The notes under the pieces were generated by a model that saw only the letters and a list, made by a program, of their open reading frames with translations, did no database searches and was not told where the DNA came from. DNA of 64,000 nt from Bacteroidaceae bacterium. Lineage in GTDB: Bacteria; Bacteroidota; Bacteroidia; Bacteroidales; Bacteroidaceae. The stretch lies in assembly GCA_024398785.1 (NCBI GenBank), contig JAKSIO010000001.1, positions 496,001 to 560,000 on the forward strand, in the 5' to 3' direction. The position numbers and the translations under genes were made by a program. Numbering within the stretch: the stretch's first letter is position 1; each line of letters opens with the position of its first letter. Below, piece after piece: positions 49,342 through 57,575 of the stretch.

Positions 49342-49616
49342 GCGATGTAGACGGAGATAGCACCGATGATCGCCACAACGCCAGCGATGGCATAGCAGAG
49401 CTTAACTACAATAGGAACATACTTGGCGATTTCCTCGGCAACAGTGCTGAGTGCAGTAGTTCCTGCAGTATAGTCACCAGCTGCATTCTGGGCAAAGGTG
49501 ACAGCAGGGGATGCCACAGAGAGGAAGAGTCCAAGTGCTGCTACCTTGACAGCACGGGTGGCTTTCTTTGTTCGTTGGGCAAGTCCCTTGAACTTGTTCT
49601 TGATATTCTTGAACAT
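49342..49616 (-). pseudogene. traE: 5' part of traE (DUF4134), cut by the nested element
   Basis: About 91 codons with a hydrophobic leader (V-A-A-L-G-L-F-L-S-V-A-S-P-A-V-T-F-A-Q), then V-V-K-L-C-Y-A-I-A-G-V-V-A-I-I-G-A-I-S-V and Y-I-A, exactly the layout of TraE. The native frame leaves at the junction GCGATGTA and continues at 38801 with M-N-N-E-E-Q-D-V-K-K. In the present order it runs into element DNA and stops after a short foreign tail at 49305. Confidence 0.93.
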
Positions 49617-49742
49617 TTTGAATTCTTGTTAATGGTTAGACATATGTTTCCACCCTTCTGCAGCAGGGCGGTCTCTTGGCCTTGTCCTTCTCTCCAGACA
49701 CGTGCACTTGCCTTTCAATCGGGATTTGACCTCTGAGTCGGT

Positions 49743-50138
49743 TTATATTCGGTAGCCAAAGAAGGCTGGGAATACGATTGATGCTCCAATCATGAAAAGG
49801 CAGGCTCCGATGAGCGTCATGATGCTCTTTGTCACTTCGCCTTCTCCAGTCTGCATCTTGAAATAGATCTGCAATGCTGAGATGATTGTCATGATTGCTG
49901 CTACCGCATAACACAGGTAGAGAACATACAGCATCATGGTAACGGTGAAGTCATGGGCATTGGCCAATGCATCTGCTCCCCAGGAGTAATCAACACTGCC
50001 GCTCTTTGCTGATAGGGGCAGCGCATTTGAGAAGCAGACGAGAATCATCAGAGCTGCCAGGTGGGGGATTCTGACCCTAAATCTTGTCACGAATCTGAGA
50101 AACAGTCTGGTCAGTTTTCTCTGCATGGTTGTCTTCAT
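49743..50138 (-). CDS. Second TraE-like (DUF4134) protein, intact
   Basis: 131 residues. A signal-anchor-like N-terminus with a basic start (K-L-T-R-L-F-L-R-F) is followed by an Ala-rich segment. Two membrane helices follow (V-L-Y-L-C-Y-A-V-A-A-I-M-T-I-I; I-M-T-L-I-G-A-C-L-F-M-I-G-A), with the P-x-F-F-G at the C-terminus, as in TraE. It is a diverged paralogue of the interrupted traE and lies upstream in the same orientation, between the 50077 gene (overlapping) and traE. It may partly take over the role of the lost copy. Confidence 0.8.
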   Translation of the reverse strand: MKTTMQRKLTRLFLRFVTRFRVRIPHLAALMILVCFSNALPLSAKSGSVDYSWGADALANAHDFTVTMMLYVLYLCYAVAAIMTIISALQIYFKMQTGEGEVTKSIMTLIGACLFMIGASIVFPAFFGYRI

Positions 50139-50607
50139 CGTTTTTGTTTGTTACAGGTTCTTTTGCTGGCCTCTCAAAGGCTACTGGAGGGTTGCCGGAG
50201 CTCAGGGCATCCTTAAAAGCTAAGTCCATGAGCTCTCCGGTCATCTCTGTTTCTATCTCCTCCATATCGTTGCTGGCTGCTTCGATTTTCTGCTCTGCAG
50301 GTGTCATCGGAGCTCCTGTAGCGTCAAGTTTGACTTCTTCGGATTGCTCTGCTGGTTCGTTACTGCCTGGGTGGGAGATTTCGGTCTCGTCCCAACCATT
50401 GCCACCATCGCTGGCAACCCTGAATCCTCCGTCGGTCTCTTCCACGGCCTTGGTTTCTTCAGAAGGAGTCTGGTCTATCTCAAAACTCTCTTCATTTTCA
50501 TGTGACTGATCCTTTGGTTTCCTATAAAGGTCGATGCATATGATTACCGTGTAGTATACCACATAAGCCGCTGTCACTGTGACGGCAAAAATCCAAAAAG
50601 CACTCAT
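50077..50607 (-). CDS. Membrane-anchored acidic protein of the tra region
   Basis: 176 residues. One membrane helix at the N-terminus (F-W-I-F-A-V-T-V-T-A-A-Y-V-V-Y-Y), then K-P-K-D-Q and a long, strongly acidic, low-complexity region (residues 35-176). It overlaps the second traE-like gene by 62 bases. Likely a transfer-region accessory protein at the inner membrane; the family is not recognised. Confidence 0.7.
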   Translation of the reverse strand: MSAFWIFAVTVTAAYVVYYTVIICIDLYRKPKDQSHENEESFEIDQTPSEETKAVEETDGGFRVASDGGNGWDETEISHPGSNEPAEQSEEVKLDATGAPMTPAEQKIEAASNDMEEIETEMTGELMDLAFKDALSSGNPPVAFERPAKEPVTNKNDEDNHAEKTDQTVSQIRDKI

Positions 50608-50833
50608 GTTTCTGGTTCTTGATTATTATTTGTTCGTTACTTAGTTTCTGCCAATAGTGAGTATATAAATCTGCTAAAGAATGGTAAGTTTTGTACTCAT
50701 CTGCGACCCAAATAAATGATATTTTCAAGATATGAATGCATTAATAGACAGCCTTTTGCCCAAAACTTAACAATTATTTCATGTAATAGTCGAATGGTAC
50801 TTTGTATTGGTATTCAGAGCCTTGAAAAAGGGC
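50608..50833. other. Intergenic region with no gene seen
   Basis: About 225 bases separating the tra region from the replication-type module. I see no full TAnnTTTG promoter on the minus strand for the 50607 gene. Confidence 0.4.
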
Positions 50834-50841
50834 AAAAAAAT

Positions 50842-50866
50842 ACCTCTCCCGTTTAGTGGAAGAGGT
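50842..50866 (-). terminator. Terminator after the primase-like gene
   Basis: Stem of ACCTCTTCC with GGGAGAGGT (one mismatch) and a 7-base loop (50842-50866), followed by seven T on the leftward strand (50834-50840). Confidence 0.88.
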
Positions 50867-50912
50867 GAAGGGAAAATGCCAGACGTGGTGCTAGCCGTTG
50901 TACATCTGACGA

Positions 50913-51836
50913 CTATTTCCTGACGGCTTTGCCCAACAGGAAATCATTAAGGTCATTGTACCCGGCATAGAGTTCGGACATGAGTACTGCCTTGCCAGGC
51001 ATGCTATACTCTATTGTCTCGAATGCTTTCTTTCCTGAAGCATCATTATCAAGGTAACAATAAGAATGATCATAAACTTGGATGAAAGGAACAGCTTTAT
51101 GTACTATGCTTGTAGAATTGAGGACTATACAGTCACAAGATTCTGAAACAACAAGTGCGGAGCCTCCTTTCTGCTTTAGGTAGATATAGGTCAGGAAGTC
51201 CATGAAGCCCTCGAATACACAGCAGGATGACGTGTGTTTGTCCTTGGATATTGGTATGATGCTGGGGGCTTTCTCTCCATAGCATCCCTTGAAGAAAGCA
51301 TTCCTAATCTCTAGTCCTCCTACGATATTCTGGAAGCAAATGCCGAAGTACTCCTTCTGATAGACACAGTAGTGAACCTCATGGCAGTACAGTCTGCCTA
51401 TTTCAATAGGTATGCCTCTATTCAGTAGATAACTCAGTAGAGCCTTGTGTGACAGATCTTCTACGCGTACATCTTTAAAATCAGATTCTGATGGTCTTTG
51501 GGGATTGAAAAATGACTGCCGTCTCGACTTCAGATTTTCCGTGAAGGAGTCTGATGCGAAACTTCTGTACTGTTCTTCCAACCAAGTCGCTGCCTTATGG
51601 AATGTGCAGTTGCCGTTCAACGCTATGGCAAGGTCAATGACATTGCCGCCGATTCCGGAACCAAGGTCATTCCATAGGTTCTTCTGTGTGGACACCGAGA
51701 AGGATGGTGTCTTGTCCTCCCTGAGCGGAGAGTGGTACATCCACTGGGTCATACCTTTTATCTTATAGGCAGGCTCATGGCCCAGATGGGAAAGGAGGGA
51801 AGTGATAGGTATCTTCTTGAGGTCTTCAATTTCCAT
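50913..51836 (-). CDS. CHC2/Toprim primase-like protein
   Basis: 307 residues. The N-terminus (M-Y-H-S-P-L-R-E-D-K-T-P-S-F-S-V, W-N-D-L-G-S-G-I-G-G-N-V-I-D-L) matches the zinc-finger-like part of DnaG-type primases without its cysteines. The Toprim-like C-terminal half has V-F-E-G-F-M-D and D-N-D-A-S-G-K-K-A. Mobile-element primases of this type prime the strand arriving in a recipient or help replication of the excised circle. It is the last gene of the primase-RepA-HTH set. Confidence 0.85.
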   Translation of the reverse strand: MEIEDLKKIPITSLLSHLGHEPAYKIKGMTQWMYHSPLREDKTPSFSVSTQKNLWNDLGSGIGGNVIDLAIALNGNCTFHKAATWLEEQYRSFASDSFTENLKSRRQSFFNPQRPSESDFKDVRVEDLSHKALLSYLLNRGIPIEIGRLYCHEVHYCVYQKEYFGICFQNIVGGLEIRNAFFKGCYGEKAPSIIPISKDKHTSSCCVFEGFMDFLTYIYLKQKGGSALVVSESCDCIVLNSTSIVHKAVPFIQVYDHSYCYLDNDASGKKAFETIEYSMPGKAVLMSELYAGYNDLNDFLLGKAVRK

Positions 51837-52001
51837 TGCTTGCGAATTTTAACTGCTTTACTCGGAGCGGGTTATCGGAACAGTCTCCTATATGCACATG
51901 GCTGGACTGGTCCGATTGTTCTGTAAGGAATTTTCTTGGCATCAGCTGGCTGGACCAACAGGTCGGATTCCATATACGCACCGTATTGGTCTGGTCTGGC
52001 A

Positions 52002-53066
52002 TCAGTAGATGACTTTTGGTGTGTAGTGGAAGTTCCTGTTGTAGACATAGAACCGGTCCTGCTTGTTGATGATTCCGTTTTCCATGAGAAAACTGAGAAC
52101 CTTCTTCTGGGTGTTCCTGCATCGGGAATAGCCAATCTCGCTGTAGCCGATAGCCATCCTCTCCAGAAGAGGAGAATAGGTCAGTTTCTCTGTGCCATTC
52201 TCAAATGCCTTGTCCAGGGCTGTGCGATGCATCTCCTCGCCAAGCATCTCGAACTCGAATGGTTTGTTGACAGGTTTCTTCCTGGCAGAATAACCCTCGA
52301 CCAGCTCGGGCAGTCCCTCGCTGTTGATCTTGAAGGCAAAAGGCAGGAAGTCGCGGTCTCTGATGAGCGTTGCCTGGACTTCGCTGACATTCCTGTCATT
52401 GTCATCCCTGGTGACCTGAAGGATGGTCTCGGCCTTGTGGTTGAGCTCCGTTCCAATATGTCCACGCACATTGTCATCACCCTTGTTCAGGTGGAGTACC
52501 GTATGGATGTGGATATTGTGCAAGCTGGTCCAGCGCATGAGCGAACCGATGACATCTGCAGCTTCGGTCGAACTGTTGATGTCAAAGAGAAGGTCTCTCA
52601 GACCGTCGATGATGACAAGTCCCACATCAGGTCTGTTTGCAAGAGCAAGCTCGATGATCTGCCTGCGGTCGACAGGGTTGAACTCGCGTAGCATGACGAA
52701 CTCGATGCGGTCTGTGTTTTGGTCAGAAGGAAGACCTGCAAGCTTGTTTATCCTCTCCAGTACTTTATGGCAGTGAAACGAGCTCTGCTCGGTGTCGAAG
52801 TAGAGTACCTTCTGCTTGCCGGCAGGGAAGTGTGCCTCATAGTTGAGAACCTTCTTCCCGGTCAGGGCAGATGCGACGATGGCGCATACGTTGAAGGTCT
52901 TCTTGGACTTGCCCTTTCCTGTTGATGCGCTGAAGTTGCCGAGCGTGCTGATGGTGGAATCGTTTACGTGTATCACCTCTGCAGGAATATTGTATGTGTC
53001 TGTAGCTTTGATAAGGATCTTGCTCCAGATGTATTCGAAATTCTCTAAAGTTATCTTTGAATCCAT
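52002..53066 (-). CDS. RepA-like RecA-fold ATPase
   Basis: I chose the ATG at 53066 (M-D-S-K-I-T-L-E-N-F); 354 residues. The P-loop is A-S-T-G-K-G-K-S-K (near residue 48-56), followed by the Walker B V-G-L-V-I-I-D-G-L-R-D-L and T-V-L-H-L-N-K-G-D, of the RepA/KaiC-like helicase-type ATPases. The C-terminal region includes a winged-helix-like end. With the primase it forms a replication module, common in Bacteroidales mobilizable elements. It begins 2 bases after the upstream HTH gene stops. Confidence 0.85.
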   Translation of the reverse strand: MDSKITLENFEYIWSKILIKATDTYNIPAEVIHVNDSTISTLGNFSASTGKGKSKKTFNVCAIVASALTGKKVLNYEAHFPAGKQKVLYFDTEQSSFHCHKVLERINKLAGLPSDQNTDRIEFVMLREFNPVDRRQIIELALANRPDVGLVIIDGLRDLLFDINSSTEAADVIGSLMRWTSLHNIHIHTVLHLNKGDDNVRGHIGTELNHKAETILQVTRDDNDRNVSEVQATLIRDRDFLPFAFKINSEGLPELVEGYSARKKPVNKPFEFEMLGEEMHRTALDKAFENGTEKLTYSPLLERMAIGYSEIGYSRCRNTQKKVLSFLMENGIINKQDRFYVYNRNFHYTPKVIY

Positions 53067-53068
53067 GT

Positions 53069-53479
53069 CTATCGTTGTTTGCGAATTATCTCTCTTGTCT
53101 CTGTCTGTGTGATTGATGGTACCTTGAACTTCATCACCCACTTGTCAAGGTCGTCCTTGGCGAAGTAATAGCTCTTCCCGGGCGGCGTGTAATAGGGTAT
53201 CTCATATCTCTTGACTGCCTCCAGCAAGGTCCACTTGCTTATCTTGAGATACTTGGTTGCTTCATTTGTTGGGAAGAAGGTCTTGCAGAAAAATGCCTTT
53301 TCCTCTATTTCCTTAAAGTATTTGGTGAGTTCTGCAAGTGAAGTGAACCGCTTCAGGTAATCCTCCATGTCGGAAAACTTCTTGAGCAGAACCTCGATGT
53401 CTCCCTGCTTCTCCAGCAGTTCGTTGGTTGCGTTCAGCTTGTCTGCAAGCTTCAGCAGATCTCCAGGTTCTAGTTTCAT
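53069..53479 (-). CDS. Helix-turn-helix (excisionase-type) protein
   Basis: 136 residues. N-terminal helical region with repeated K-L/L-K pairs, then F-F-P-T-N-E-A-T-K-Y-L-K-I-S-K-W-T-L-L-E-A and a K-S-Y-Y-F-A-K-D-D-L-D-K-W segment, the HTH_17/excisionase form. Probably a regulator or excisionase working with the integrase at 55541. Confidence 0.8.
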   Translation of the reverse strand: MKLEPGDLLKLADKLNATNELLEKQGDIEVLLKKFSDMEDYLKRFTSLAELTKYFKEIEEKAFFCKTFFPTNEATKYLKISKWTLLEAVKRYEIPYYTPPGKSYYFAKDDLDKWVMKFKVPSITQTETREIIRKQR

Positions 53480-53540
53480 GTCTGTCCTTATTTGATTAAT
53501 AATACAACAATGCCACCCGTAGGCGATGGCTTACGGATGG

Positions 53541-53548
53541 CAAAAGTA
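53541..53548 (-). promoter_or_regulatory. -7 element TActTTTG for the HTH-repA-primase operon
   Basis: CAAAAGTA on the plus strand reads TActTTTG leftwards, 62 bases ahead of the ATG at 53479. No clear -33 is seen. Confidence 0.5.
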
Positions 53549-53634
53549 TAGTGATTGGCTTCAGCCGGAAAGAAACCTGATGTATAGCAGGGAACTGTCC
53601 AGCTTGCTATCCACTGTTTGCGTTAGGATTCGTA

Positions 53635-54378
53635 CTATTGGGTAGCAATTGTGGAGAGTTTGATGTTCTTGACCCAGCTTTCAATCTTGTCCTTGATCGG
53701 GTTGCTGGCAGAGTTGATCTTCTCCAGTGCATGGGAAAGGGCATGAGCTGAGAGCGGCTTGCCGTTGGCCGAGCTTCCTATCAGTCCGCTCTTCTCCACG
53801 GTATGCTGATAGTATCTTCCTATCAAGCCATAGTTGTCCATGCGGAAAAGGAAGTAGGCGAGGAACTGGTTTACTGAAGCATTGAGGATAGGGGAAGGGA
53901 CAGGTGGACATTCATTGAAGAGAAGGTTCATGTCCTCAGGTGTCACCTGCTCCTTAAAGAGTGGGATGCTGTTGGCTGCATCAGCGATGAGTTTGAGGGT
54001 CGGCTCATTGAAATGGCATTGGAATGATGCCGGTCTTTCTATCGAAGGCTTGCCTCTCGTGACCATGGCCTGTCTCATGCAGGCGTAGAAATTGTCCTTT
54101 GTCAGAGGCTGGCCACTGTACCTTCTGACAATCTCCTCGTATCTGAGAAGTCTTGCGATTCTTCCAAGGTTGACCGCATGGTCATTTCTTGATGCGGCAT
54201 CCTGGGATTCATGGTAAGTGTGAGAATTGATGAAATCCTCGGTGAATGGCTGGTAGCTGAAGCGGTGTTCTCCAACTGCTGTTCTGTACATACCCATGGC
54301 TTCCTGCCAGAGTTTGAATAGACCTTCTACACCTGTGTAGGCGGTCATTTTCTCTCTATTAGGCTTGTCAGTGCTCAA
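53635..54378 (-). CDS. Unrecognised integrative-element protein (247 aa)
   Basis: Soluble, helical and slightly basic, without a motif I know; sequence features include H-T-Y-H-E-S-Q-D-A-A-S-R-N-D-H, R-L-L-R-Y-E-E-I-V-R-R-Y and a final H-A-L-S-H-A-L-E-K-I. Similar genes occur between the integrase and HTH-repA genes in Bacteroidales mobilizable elements. The role is unknown. Confidence 0.7.
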   Translation of the reverse strand: MSTDKPNREKMTAYTGVEGLFKLWQEAMGMYRTAVGEHRFSYQPFTEDFINSHTYHESQDAASRNDHAVNLGRIARLLRYEEIVRRYSGQPLTKDNFYACMRQAMVTRGKPSIERPASFQCHFNEPTLKLIADAANSIPLFKEQVTPEDMNLLFNECPPVPSPILNASVNQFLAYFLFRMDNYGLIGRYYQHTVEKSGLIGSSANGKPLSAHALSHALEKINSASNPIKDKIESWVKNIKLSTIATQ

Positions 54379-54488
54379 AAAGAGAGATGAAAGAAACTTT
54401 GTTCTCCATAAATGTTATTATTAAAATTGTTGTTATGCGGCAAAGCCTTCCTCGTAAAGAGAAAGGCTGTACCATGATGATCTGATAG

Positions 54489-55535
54489 TTAATCTTTTGT
54501 GACGGCTTTGCCGATGATAGTACTTAAAAGTGGGATGAAACCGTATTTCTCGGGCATTCTTGCAACTCGGCTGCTCTTCGTTTTAAGAGTCCCGTGGTTG
54601 ATGTCATTCCCATCGAGGGTGAACCATCTTGCTGTCAATTGCAGCATGTTGGGAGTGAGGTCACTGAATGCTTCTCTGCAGAAGTAGACCAGCGAATCAA
54701 ACGACCCAACCCAGTTGACCTGATGCGGTGGAATCGAACGCAGTCCCATTATAGCAAGGAAGGTATCTTCATTGGTCTTCTTGTCAAGGAAATCGTGTTT
54801 CTTTAGTGCCTTGCAGAGTTCCACGGCGCTATTCTCAGAGAAGTGTGTATTGAACAACTCAATCTTCTCGGTTGCTGACAGCAGCTTGTAGAAGTCAACT
54901 TCCGGGTAGAGTTTCGTGATTCGGTATAAGTCATTTCCTTTGGAGAGGGGAATCTTGGTTCTTGCCAGCACCGCGGTTCCTAGTTTCCATTGCTCATCAA
55001 AGTGACACCACCTGTCTCTTGTCTTGAACCCCTGAATCTCGATTATCGCCAATGCAATGAGCTTGAGCTGATACAGCTTGATATTCTTCTTCGGCTGATA
55101 ATCTTCGGTCAGAACGCCAGCATTGACGGCTCTTTTGAGAAGTTCAGCAGTCTCGTCATTGGCGAGGAATGGTTCCAGATCAGGGTAGGGGCTGTTCTCC
55201 CTGCGTAACTCATAGGCATATTTCTGGAGCATGTCTATTGCCGTGGCAAGGTCTGACAGATGCAGTATGAGCATGGTGTCTGACTTGAGGCCTGTGGCAT
55301 ATTTCAGTATCGGCTTAGAGTTGGGCAAGCATATTAACTGCTCATAGAGGATGCTGTCCTGCTCGTTCTTCAGGAATTTGATGATATCCTCTGCCATGGA
55401 TCTGTAGCTGGAATCGCTCTCGATGGCAGTCTTCACCTCTGCCTTCCTATCAACCTCGATGGCATAGCAGACTTCTTTCGATACCTTGTTGATGGTTGCG
55501 ATGGCTAGTGCAACCTCATATCTGAACTCCATCAT
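54489..55535 (-). CDS. Unrecognised integrative-element protein (348 aa)
   Basis: Soluble and mostly helical, no signal or membrane segment. Ends in K-S-S-R-V-A-R-M-P-E-K-Y-G-F-I-P. It starts only a few bases after the integrase stop and is thus likely in the integrase operon. The family is not recognised; it may be a DUF6043-like protein. Confidence 0.7.
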   Translation of the reverse strand: MMEFRYEVALAIATINKVSKEVCYAIEVDRKAEVKTAIESDSSYRSMAEDIIKFLKNEQDSILYEQLICLPNSKPILKYATGLKSDTMLILHLSDLATAIDMLQKYAYELRRENSPYPDLEPFLANDETAELLKRAVNAGVLTEDYQPKKNIKLYQLKLIALAIIEIQGFKTRDRWCHFDEQWKLGTAVLARTKIPLSKGNDLYRITKLYPEVDFYKLLSATEKIELFNTHFSENSAVELCKALKKHDFLDKKTNEDTFLAIMGLRSIPPHQVNWVGSFDSLVYFCREAFSDLTPNMLQLTARWFTLDGNDINHGTLKTKSSRVARMPEKYGFIPLLSTIIGKAVTKD

Positions 55536-55540
55536 AGGCT

Positions 55541-56704
55541 TTACTTGAACAGTTGTGAGATATTTGATACCGCCTGCTGCTTCTTTTCGTCAAGAAGATG
55601 GGCATAGATCTGAGTTGTCTGAAGTTCTCTGTGTCCGAGTAGCTTTGAGACCGTATAGATGTCGGTTCCGGAATTGAGCAGCAGTACTGCAAATGTGTGA
55701 CGACTGCAGTGGAATGTGAAGTCCTTCTCAATCTTGGCTGCCATTGCCCAGCGTCGAAGTTCCAGTGAGGTCTCGGAAGAATACTTGAACAAAGGGAAGA
55801 CCAGGTCTGTGGATTTCGCCTTTCCTCTCTCTCCGATGTACTCGACAGCAACATCCGGAATATCCAGATACTCCTGACCGCCAGTCTTCTTCTGCTTGAA
55901 CACGAGTCTGGTGTACTTTCCCTCCTTTCTCACTTCTTCCCATGTGAGCTTCATGATGTCGCTCTTTCTCAGTCCTGTGAAGCAACCGAAAAGGAACGCT
56001 CTCTTGAGATGCGGATATTTGCATGGGGTGCTGGCAAGTCTCTTGACCTCTTCAAGGGTAAGATACATGCGTTCCGACTCCTCAGGTTTGAACCCCTTGA
56101 CAGTGTCTGCAGGATTTATGTCGATGATGTGCTCCCTGAATGCCTGGTTCAGACATGCCTTCAGCTTGTTGAAATAAGAGACCTTGGAATTCTGTGACAG
56201 ACCATTGAACTTGTCATTGTGAGCCTTGATGCCTTTCTTATGTGTGTCTTTCTCTACGGTATCAAGATACTTGCGAAATGCTGCCACCCACTTTGGAGTT
56301 ATATCAGCAAATGTGGTCTTCTCATTGCAGAAGGCTTCAAGATACCTGAGACAGCTTTTCCAATTGCCCCAGTTTCCTGTTGAGTCCTTCATGCCACGTC
56401 TGTCTTCAACCATAGCTCTATAATAAGGAAGAAATGGAGTCTTCAGACCGAGGTTCTCTTTGAGCTGTGAACCATTAGTGATCTGCTTCTCCTTCTCTAG
56501 ACGCATCTCCTCCGCTTCCTGCAATGTGCGTCTGTTGCTCTCCTTTACTTTAGAGGAATAGCCAGGAAGCAGGACAAGGCCTGTTGCGACTCTCTTTCTG
56601 GAATCACCTTCAGGGAAATCCAGAAACAGGGCAGTGTTGCCACTGTTCATCTTTCTCTTTCTTAGTTTGACGATCTGCTCGGGTTCTGATGCGTTCTTAC
56701 TCAT
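55541..56704 (-). CDS. int: Tyrosine integrase of the 54-kb element
   Basis: 387 residues from the ATG at 56704 (M-S-K-N-A-S-E-P); a longer frame starts at 56746. Arm-binding N-terminal domain, SAM-like core-binding domain (residues about 105-215) and catalytic domain with F-T-G-L-R-K-S-D-I (Arg), H-C-S-R-H-T-F (His-x-x-Arg), L-L-G-H and T-Q-I-Y-A-H-L (Tyr). All catalytic positions are present. It sits 660 bp inside attR with CGTGTGCCA arm sites between. It presumably recombines the mnmE-type att core. Confidence 0.95.
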   Translation of the reverse strand: MSKNASEPEQIVKLRKRKMNSGNTALFLDFPEGDSRKRVATGLVLLPGYSSKVKESNRRTLQEAEEMRLEKEKQITNGSQLKENLGLKTPFLPYYRAMVEDRRGMKDSTGNWGNWKSCLRYLEAFCNEKTTFADITPKWVAAFRKYLDTVEKDTHKKGIKAHNDKFNGLSQNSKVSYFNKLKACLNQAFREHIIDINPADTVKGFKPEESERMYLTLEEVKRLASTPCKYPHLKRAFLFGCFTGLRKSDIMKLTWEEVRKEGKYTRLVFKQKKTGGQEYLDIPDVAVEYIGERGKAKSTDLVFPLFKYSSETSLELRRWAMAAKIEKDFTFHCSRHTFAVLLLNSGTDIYTVSKLLGHRELQTTQIYAHLLDEKKQQAVSNISQLFK

Positions 56705-56823
56705 AGCTGCATAAAATTGATGTTGTATGACTCGGTTTTCTATCACGTATTAAATATGAATTATGAGATACCAACAGAAGAATATTTGAACTATTCTGAA
56801 GTGTATTTCGTATGTTCACGCTG

Positions 56824-56854
56824 CAAAATTATGAATTATCGGTGAACTGACAAA
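56824..56854 (-). promoter_or_regulatory. Promoter of the integrase gene
   Basis: TTTG (56854-56851), 19 bases, TAatTTTG (56831-56824), pointing at the ATG at 56704. Confidence 0.8.
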
Positions 56855-57060
56855 ATGTTTTGTAAATATTTTGATTTTGGAGTATCAAAACTGTATAATA
56901 GTGTAAATGCTGATTATCAATATGATGCAAAATATTAGAGTACCTATTAGAGTACCATAACTAATGCATGCAAAAAATACTAATCTGACTTTCCTACAAA
57001 AGTGTAAAATTTCATCCACGACCCCAATGTCGGTAAACCGTGTGCAAAAAGGCCATTTTT

Positions 57061-57306
57061 TTGGCACACGTTGGCACACGTGTGCCAAATCGTGTGACAA
57101 ACTGGTACTCTACCGTACATTGCAGAAGTAACGGAGTGCAACGGAAACGCTTTTGTAACTATTTCATTTTCAGTTTGATTCAAGCGGGTTTCGTTGTGTT
57201 GAGTATGGTTTGAGAAGGTACAAAAAGGTACTCAAAAGTTATGCACAAAAAATTAAACACTTAATACACTGATATACAATGTATTAAGTGCTTATTCGTG
57301 TGCCAA
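57061..57306. repeat. CGTGTGCCAA arm-type sites at the right end
   Basis: Exact copies at 57061-57070 and 57071-57080 (inverted), 57079-57088 and 57297-57306, plus one with a single change at 57091-57100. Two copies occur at the other end (3481-3501). A strong hairpin with 11-bp arms lies at 57258-57290. Confidence 0.75.
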
Positions 57307-57365
57307 ATGGTCAAATAGTGCAAAGTAGCAACTAATTGATATTCAAATAGATAAGTGTCAAAATT

Positions 57366-57381
57366 TTATTTTCCGATGCAG
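57366..57381. repeat. attR of the 54-kb element: TTATTTTCCGATGCAG
   Basis: Perfect direct repeat of 3368-3383. Here the reverse complement extends to F-C-I-G-K-stop, the MnmE C-terminus, but the codons before it differ from mnmE. This copy therefore probably marks a boundary between stacked elements, with true mnmE lying further right. Confidence 0.75.
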
Positions 57382-57575
57382 AATGTTCGATTACTGATGT
57401 AATACACTGATATTCAATATTGTGTGTAATATCAGGCGAAACGGGAGCAACAAACCGACAACAAAACCGCCGAAATCGCAACTTTGTCAAGTGCTCTGTT
57501 TTCGCTGTCAACGCACTGCAAAGATACAAAATCGGCGGGAATAAAATGGCAGAAATGAGTTTATTTTTGCGCCTG

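Larger units (their letters stand above)
38802..49349. mobile_element. Nested mobilizable integrative element (about 10.5 kb) inserted into traE
   Basis: Bounded by GCGATGTA (38794-38801, 49342-49349). It carries two nuclease genes and an N4-cytosine methyltransferase, an XRE regulator, a membrane protein, a relaxase, a MobC-like protein, a candidate oriT region, an excisionase-like HTH gene and two tandem tyrosine recombinases. G-G-G-A-A-C / G-T-T-C-C motifs cluster near both ends (left 38861-38912, right 49075-49184), as expected for recombinase arm sites. Removing the element rejoins traE exactly in frame. Confidence 0.9.
3384..57381. mobile_element. Integrated element of about 54 kb (defective ICE or integrative mobilizable element) at an mnmE-type att site
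   Basis: Bounded by 16-bp direct repeats at 3368-3383 and 57366-57381, with a tyrosine integrase at its right end (55541-56704) driven by its own promoter. CGTGTGCCA sites occur inside both ends: 3481-3490 and 3493-3501 on the left; 57061-57070, 57071-57080, 57079-57088 and 57297-57306 on the right. Cargo includes IS66, SSB, RadC, RecD2, traE/traF relics, a chaperone-kinase operon and a nested 10.5-kb element. Only traE/traF-type transfer genes are present and there is no relaxase outside the nested element, so it is probably not self-transmissible. The boundaries are inferred from sequence, not shown experimentally. Confidence 0.75.

Noticed and set aside
49636..49914. 92-codon minus-strand frame near traE
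   Set aside because: It overlaps the second DUF4134 gene in another frame and has no protein-like features.
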